From assembly GCA_029582165.1 (NCBI GenBank), contig CM055877.1, positions 31,454,241-31,518,240 of the forward strand: DNA of 64,000 bases, in the 5' to 3' direction. Of this stretch, positions 59,526 to 64,000 are shown piece after piece. Numbering within the stretch: position 1 is the first letter of the stretch; each line of letters begins with the position of its first letter. Source of the stretch: Portulaca oleracea (Eukaryota; Streptophyta; Magnoliopsida; Caryophyllales; Portulacaceae). The notes under the pieces were generated by a model, which searched no databases, was not told the origin of the DNA, and saw only the letters and a program-made list of their open reading frames with translations. Position numbers and translations under genes: made by a program.

Positions 59526-60953
59526 TGATGGAAATCAGCCCACGCTTATTCCCCTAGGCCCAATCAAGAAGGCCCAGTTGAAGATCCATCATACATATAG
59601 GGTCCTTGATCATAGGACTTTGTCCAATTCAGGCGCAATAAGCAAGAATCGAATCATTTATAAAAGATGGATTAAAGAAGGAGGATACAAAGTGGAATTG
59701 CAAAGGCCCATCCACATGGTGTGCCTAGTATTTCAAGAGGATGTCCAAATATCTTAGAGTTGGGCTCAACCTCACGCCAAGCCCAAGAGTACCACCCGTC
59801 CAAGTCAAGTTTACAAGCCCAATTTTATGATCTTGATTTTTGGATGTAATTTAATTATTTTAGCTTAATTAGTTTTTGGTGTGTTTATTTTAATTAGGCT
59901 AGAATAGTCGTATGATTTAATTTCTAGATAGGAATTGGCTAATTTTGTTACTAGTCCAATCTGGATTAGGAAAGCTAAGATGATTAGGATAAGGTTTGTT
60001 ATTAGGATAAGGTTTGTTACAAACCAACTCCCCCTAGGATAAGGAATTCTAATCCAAGGAGGATAGAATAGATTAGACCACTAGTAGTATAACTCTTTGG
60101 CTTGCACGCCAAGTTGGAGAGTTTTAGTCCCTTTAGGACTCTCATAGTATAAATAGGGATGTAGCCTCTCAAGGCAATCAATTCAAATTCAATTCAGAAA
60201 TATGAAACCCCTTAAGCTTTTAGCTTTCCCTCGAGTGTTTGGATAAACTCTCACCCCTTTTCTTCTATTGTATCTTGGTTTGGCACCCAAGTGGTTAGAA
60301 AGAGCTTGATCCTAGGTTGCGGTCTAGATCAAGTTAGCCCTAGGTTGTCCTTTTTTGGATTCAATTAGGAAACCTAGATCTATCCGTTCTTATCTTTCTA
60401 TCAATATAGTTAAGGTAATTACATTGTGAGCTTTCTGTCAATACAGTTAAGTCACATTCAACCCTCTATCCTTCCCCCTCATCCCAACACCACCTCCACC
60501 TCCACCTCCTCAAAACCCCCCCACAAATCGTCACCCTTCCCCTCTCTCCAACGCCACCCCTCTTTTCCCTCTCTCTCCATAACAACCTTCTCTCTCCTCC
60601 AACAACTTAACAACCTCACACTCTCTCTCACATCAACGCCAACTTTCTCTCTCTCCCCTCTTCTTATCTCACGCCAACCTCCCTCTCTCTTCCCCATCCC
60701 AACGTCAATCCCCTCCTAACCTCCATACAAGATTCCTCTCATTCATTCCCTTCCTGTTCAAGATTCAATCTTTCTTGAATCTTGAAACCACAAAGCCTTC
60801 TCGGCAAAACATCCTCCACAAAGAACCCTAATTCACGAGAACCTTCGCCTTCTCTCTCCCTAATCTCGTGAACCATCCCCCTTCTGTTGTTTGGTTACAC
60901 GTGTTTCATGTATTATTGAAATCAAGAACCCTTCTTGATCCGGTAATACATCA
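59526..60953 (+). mobile_element. 5' LTR of plus-strand C element
   Basis: 1428 bp, TGATGGAAATCAGCC to CGGTAATACATCA. TATAAATA at 60148-60155. CT-rich low-complexity block at about 60465-60720. Confidence 0.93.
60148..60155 (+). promoter_or_regulatory. TATA box of C 5' LTR
   Basis: TATAAATA followed by GGGATGTAGCC, conserved in all C LTRs of the window. Confidence 0.72.
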
Positions 60954-60957
60954 AAAG

Positions 60958-60970
60958 TGGTATCAGAGCC
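60958..60970 (+). other. Primer-binding site of C
   Basis: TGGTATCAGAGCC, an exact match to the initiator-Met type, followed by AGGTT. Confidence 0.9.
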
Positions 60971-61011
60971 AGGTTAGTGTTGAGTGTAAACCAAATACGG
61001 AACCTTCAAAT

Positions 61012-61072
61012 CCAAAAGCTTAACCTGCTATTCCAATAGCTTAACCTGCTATTCCAATAGCTTACCCTGCAA
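61012..61072 (+). repeat. 21-bp minisatellite in leader of plus-strand C
   Basis: Three units, CCAATAGCTTAACCTGCTATT type. The core AGCTTAACCTGC is shared with 57100-57182. Confidence 0.88.
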
Positions 61073-61187
61073 CCAAAACACGTAACCTTCAAACCTTCAG
61101 TACCAACCTGCAACCCAAAGCTCCACAAACAGCCCAGACACATTACCCTCCCTACCCAACGTCAACTGGACGTTCCAAACCCCTTTC

Positions 61188-63458
61188 ATGGCATCTGACA
61201 GCAACAGTCAAGAAGATGGAATTCCTACGGAGCAATGGAAACAAGAAAAGGCAGTAATGGAAGCAAGAATCGCTTATCTTTCTGATCAACTAAAGCGATA
61301 CATGGACCTGCAATTCAGGACACTACGGGGGCAAGACGAGGAAGAAGCCGACCCCGCGACCCTAGCGAACCAGGCACTCATCGGCTCAGCGGGAGGTCAC
61401 GTCGCCTAGACCCCTCCAAGGAAGAAAGACTCGACTTCAAAGTTGACATCCACGAATTCGACGGTAATCTTGATCCGAAATCTTTCTCGATTGGATCCAA
61501 GCGAACGAGTCTTTGATTTGAAAGATGTCGATGACAAGAAGGTTAAGTATATTGCTTTAAAACTTGAAACCATGCTAGTATATGGTGGACTAATTTACGA
61601 AGAAGAGCGACATCTTAGGAAAGAAAAGATCCATACTTGGGAAAGATGAGAAAGAAACTTCATTCAAAGTTTCTACCGCAAGCTACTTCAAAGACAACTA
61701 CGCTTTACAACAACTATCGAGGATCTAAATGTTGAAGAATATACTAAGGAGTTCGAACACCTACTCTGGAGGTGTAACCTGAAAGAAGATGAACCTCAAA
61801 CTCTTGTGAGGTATCTTGCTGGCTTGAACGAAAACATAAGGTATGTGGTGGAACTTCAACCTTATGAAACTCTTGATGAATTGAGTACTTTGGCTAACAA
61901 AGTGGAACAGCAAAAGAAAAGAAGAGGCAAAGAGGCGCCAACCAGAAACCCTAGCTCTCAAAGGGTCAACTACTCGCCTCAAACATACACTCCACAAAAA
62001 GGCCAAACCCACTCCTATCCGTCCGCCACAAAAACGCCCACTCCTACCCCTCAAACCGCCCCTAGATCCGTCCCAGCTCCGCCCACGGACAAAAAGAGGT
62101 GTTTTAGGTGTCAAGGGCTTGGACATATTGCTTCAGAGTGTCCAAACAAGAGGGCAATCACATTGTTCGAATTTCAGAATGCTCTGTTTGAACCCGAACC
62201 GACGGATGTCGAGGAGGAAACCCATGCCTGCCACAACGATTCTGAAGAAGAGGTCGTGGAAGAACCATATCAAGGAGAGATGCTGGTTGTAAGGAGAATA
62301 CTCAGTAGTTCTCCAGTCCCTGAAGACCTGCAACAACGGGAAGCTATCTTCCATTCCCGCTGTACTGTGCAACGGAAAATTTGTTCTTTGATCGTTGATG
62401 GTGGAAGCTGTACTAATGCAGTTTCAACTACTATGGTGAACAAACTTCAGCTACCTACAAGCCCACACCCAACGCCATACACAGTCCAATGGATCAGCTC
62501 GGGTAAAGGCTTAAAGGTCACGTTAGCTCCCCTAAACACATCACCAACGGCTCCTATGAACGACTCAAAGATCATATCTTTCATGGTCACTGAACGCTCT
62601 GAGATCAGTGAACAAAAGGAAATTGTTCTGTCACGTCTTGACCACGCAAAAATTGAAAAGAATTCTCCTATTGACGCTGACCATGAGAATTCTGTGGTGC
62701 AAGCCTCAAAGGAGTCCAGTCAACGTGAGCTTCAATCTGTGGAAGATCACGTGAACCCTAATACTGCCCCAAGGGTTCGAAATACAGCTGATGGTCACGC
62801 CAAAGGTATGGTCAAAGAGGAAACTGTTCTTCCAAGTTCCCTAGCGATCGCAAAGGAAATTAATCTGGTTCAGAATCAGCTAGGGATTATTGCTGCACAA
62901 ATCCCAAAAAGCCTCCCTGTATGGTTAGTCACACCTTGTTATCTGATCTATGTTCTTTATACTATTATGAGGCTTATGAATCAGGTTCTAAGTCCCTTCA
63001 TCAGCAAGTGTGTCCATGGCACGTTCCTACACAGCAAGACTGTGAAAGATCGAATCTTTCACCACATAGAGGTACACGTGAAGGTCCTGATTCACGTAGA
63101 GACTATTGACACAACTATAGTTCATGTGGAGGTCCTGATCCACGTGAAGATTCTAATTGGGCAATTTGAAGTCTTTAAACTTGAGCCTCCAAGTTTGAGG
63201 ACAAACTTCTCTCAACTAGGGGGGAATGATGGAAATCAGCCCACGCTTATTCCCCTAGGCCCAATCAAGAAGGCCCAGTTGAAGATCCATCATACATATA
63301 GGGTCCTTCATCAAAGGACTTTGTCCAATTCAGGCGCAATAAGGAAGAATCGAATCATTTATAAAAGATGGATTAAAGAAGGAGGATACAAAGTGGAATT
63401 GCAAAGGCCCATCCACATGGTGTGCCTAGTATTTCAAGAGGATGTCCAAACATCCTAG
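61188..63458 (+). pseudogene. Gag-protease polyprotein of plus-strand C with deleted polymerase
   Basis: ATG at 61188 (MASDSNSQ), a coiled-coil-like start, then a disturbed stretch (61380-61800) with several frameshifts across the gag core (recognisable RVFDLKDVDD, EYTKEFEHLLWRC). Open again from 61806: end of capsid, Pro-rich linker, CCHC knuckle CFRCQGLGHIASEC (62100-62141), acidic stretch, protease IDGG-type VDGGSCTN (Asp codon 62397). The protease C-terminus, most of RT, RNase H and integrase are deleted. A scrap of RT (YTIMRLMNQVLSPFISK) and HVKVLIHVE repeats remain. The frame then passes the PPT and continues 232 bp into the 3' LTR, ending at 63458. Confidence 0.9.
63211..63226 (+). other. 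Polypurine tract of plus-strand C
   Basis: CTAGGGGGGAA directly before TGATGGAAATCAGCC. Confidence 0.85.
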
Positions 63459-64000
63459 AGTTGGGCTCAACCTCACGCCAAGCCCAAGAGTACCACACGT
63501 CCAAGTCAAGTTTACAAGCCCAATTTTATGATCTTGATTTTTGGATGTAATTTAATTATTTTAGCTTAATTAGTTTTTGGTGTGTTTATTTTAATTAGGC
63601 TAGAATAGTCGTATGATTTAATTTCTAGTTAGGAATTGGCTAATTTTGTAACTAATCCAATCCGGATTAGGAAAGCCAAGATGATTAGGATAAGGTTTGT
63701 TATTAGGATAAGGTTTGTTACAAACCAACTCCCCCTAGGATAAGGAATTTTAATCCAAGGAGGAGTAGAATAGATTAGACCACTAGTAGTAGAACTCTTT
63801 GGCTTGCATGCCAAGTTGGAGAGTTTTAGTCCCTTTAGGACTCTCATATATAAATAGGGATGTAGCCTCTCAAGGCAATCAATTCAAATTCAATTCAGAA
63901 ATATGAAACCCCTTAAGCTTTTAGCTTTCCCTCGAGTGTTTGGATAAACTCTCACCCCTTTTCTTCTATTGTATCTTGGTCTGGCACCCAAGTGGTTAGG
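63227..64000 (+). mobile_element. 3' LTR of plus-strand C element (cut by window end)
   Basis: Matches 59526 onward with few differences. The TATA region reads TATATAAATA near 63847. Ends with the window. Confidence 0.92.

Larger units (their letters stand above)
50290..64000 (+). mobile_element. Element E (gag-protease, non-autonomous), 3' LTR split by two C elements
   Basis: 5' LTR 50290-51268, PBS, broken gag-protease, PPT and 3' LTR start at 53513. The 3' LTR is in pieces: 53513-53535, 58666-59525, and a remainder to the right of the window. E sits inside D; the left target duplication is AATGC (50285-50289). E is closest to F in LTR, gag and tail. Confidence 0.92.
59526..64000 (+). mobile_element. 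Family C element, plus strand, polymerase deleted (runs off window)
   Basis: 5' LTR 59526-60953, PBS, gag-protease remnant, PPT and 3' LTR from 63227 to beyond the window. Internal length 60954-63226 is 2273 bp, equal to the minus-strand copy although a different part is deleted. Inserted in the E 3' LTR. The right GTAGT duplication should lie outside the window. Confidence 0.92.

Noticed and set aside
1..64000. tRNA, rRNA or host protein genes
   Set aside because: None recognised by eye. The tRNA-like matches are primer-binding sites only.

Overview
The window is plant nuclear DNA made almost entirely of LTR retrotransposons of the Ty3/gypsy class. No host protein gene, rRNA or tRNA gene was seen. 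Every recognisable primer-binding site matches the plant initiator-methionine tRNA type (TGGTATCAGAGCC). The coding families share a gag, a CCHC zinc knuckle, a protease with a DGG active site and, in one copy, RT, RNase H and DD35E integrase. The TGATG...CATCA LTR ends, the gag type and open frames that run into the LTR point to chromoviruses of the CRM type, which are often centromeric. That clade call is inference. An angiosperm, probably a eudicot, is likely; the species cannot be told. Families are named A to G here for convenience.

Left part (1-28704, continuing to the left): a head-to-tail array of family A on the minus strand, LTR-internal-LTR-internal, neighbours sharing one 1040-bp LTR. 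Seven units are about 2.92 kb. The two leftmost are about 4.4 kb because each carries the same chimeric insert, an LTR plus partial gag of family B. The internal region encodes only a gag-like protein and no polymerase. Copies alternate in type over part of the array, giving a dimeric higher-order repeat of about 5.85 kb. The rightmost LTR of the array (28705-40828) is split by nested insertions: solo LTR D (29241-36035, itself holding solo LTR C at 29381-30738 and large solo LTR G at 31503-35097) and a complete gag-protease element F (36445-40723). Removing insertions and one copy of each 5-bp target-site duplication leaves exactly 1040 bp.

Middle: 40829-41892 is the only stretch not assigned to a transposon. 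It carries three diverged copies of a repeat of about 183 bp. Family B, the only element with a full gag-pol, begins at 41893 and is disabled by a nonsense codon, a frameshift and a damaged zinc knuckle.

Right part: a minus-strand D copy (from 47285) interrupts the 3' end of B. That D copy holds a solo C LTR (47643-49055) and is cut by element E (from 50290). The 3' LTR of E contains two opposed C elements: minus 53536-58665, and plus from 59526, which runs off the window. Nesting therefore reaches host > B > D > E > C.

Functional picture: A, E and F carry gag (with or without protease) but no polymerase, so they would depend on a B-like partner. All nine A copies seen share an early gag stop codon, and two chimeric units lack the LTR end needed for integration. 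The array has therefore been spread at least partly by DNA-level recombination, turning a retrotransposon into a kilobase-scale satellite.
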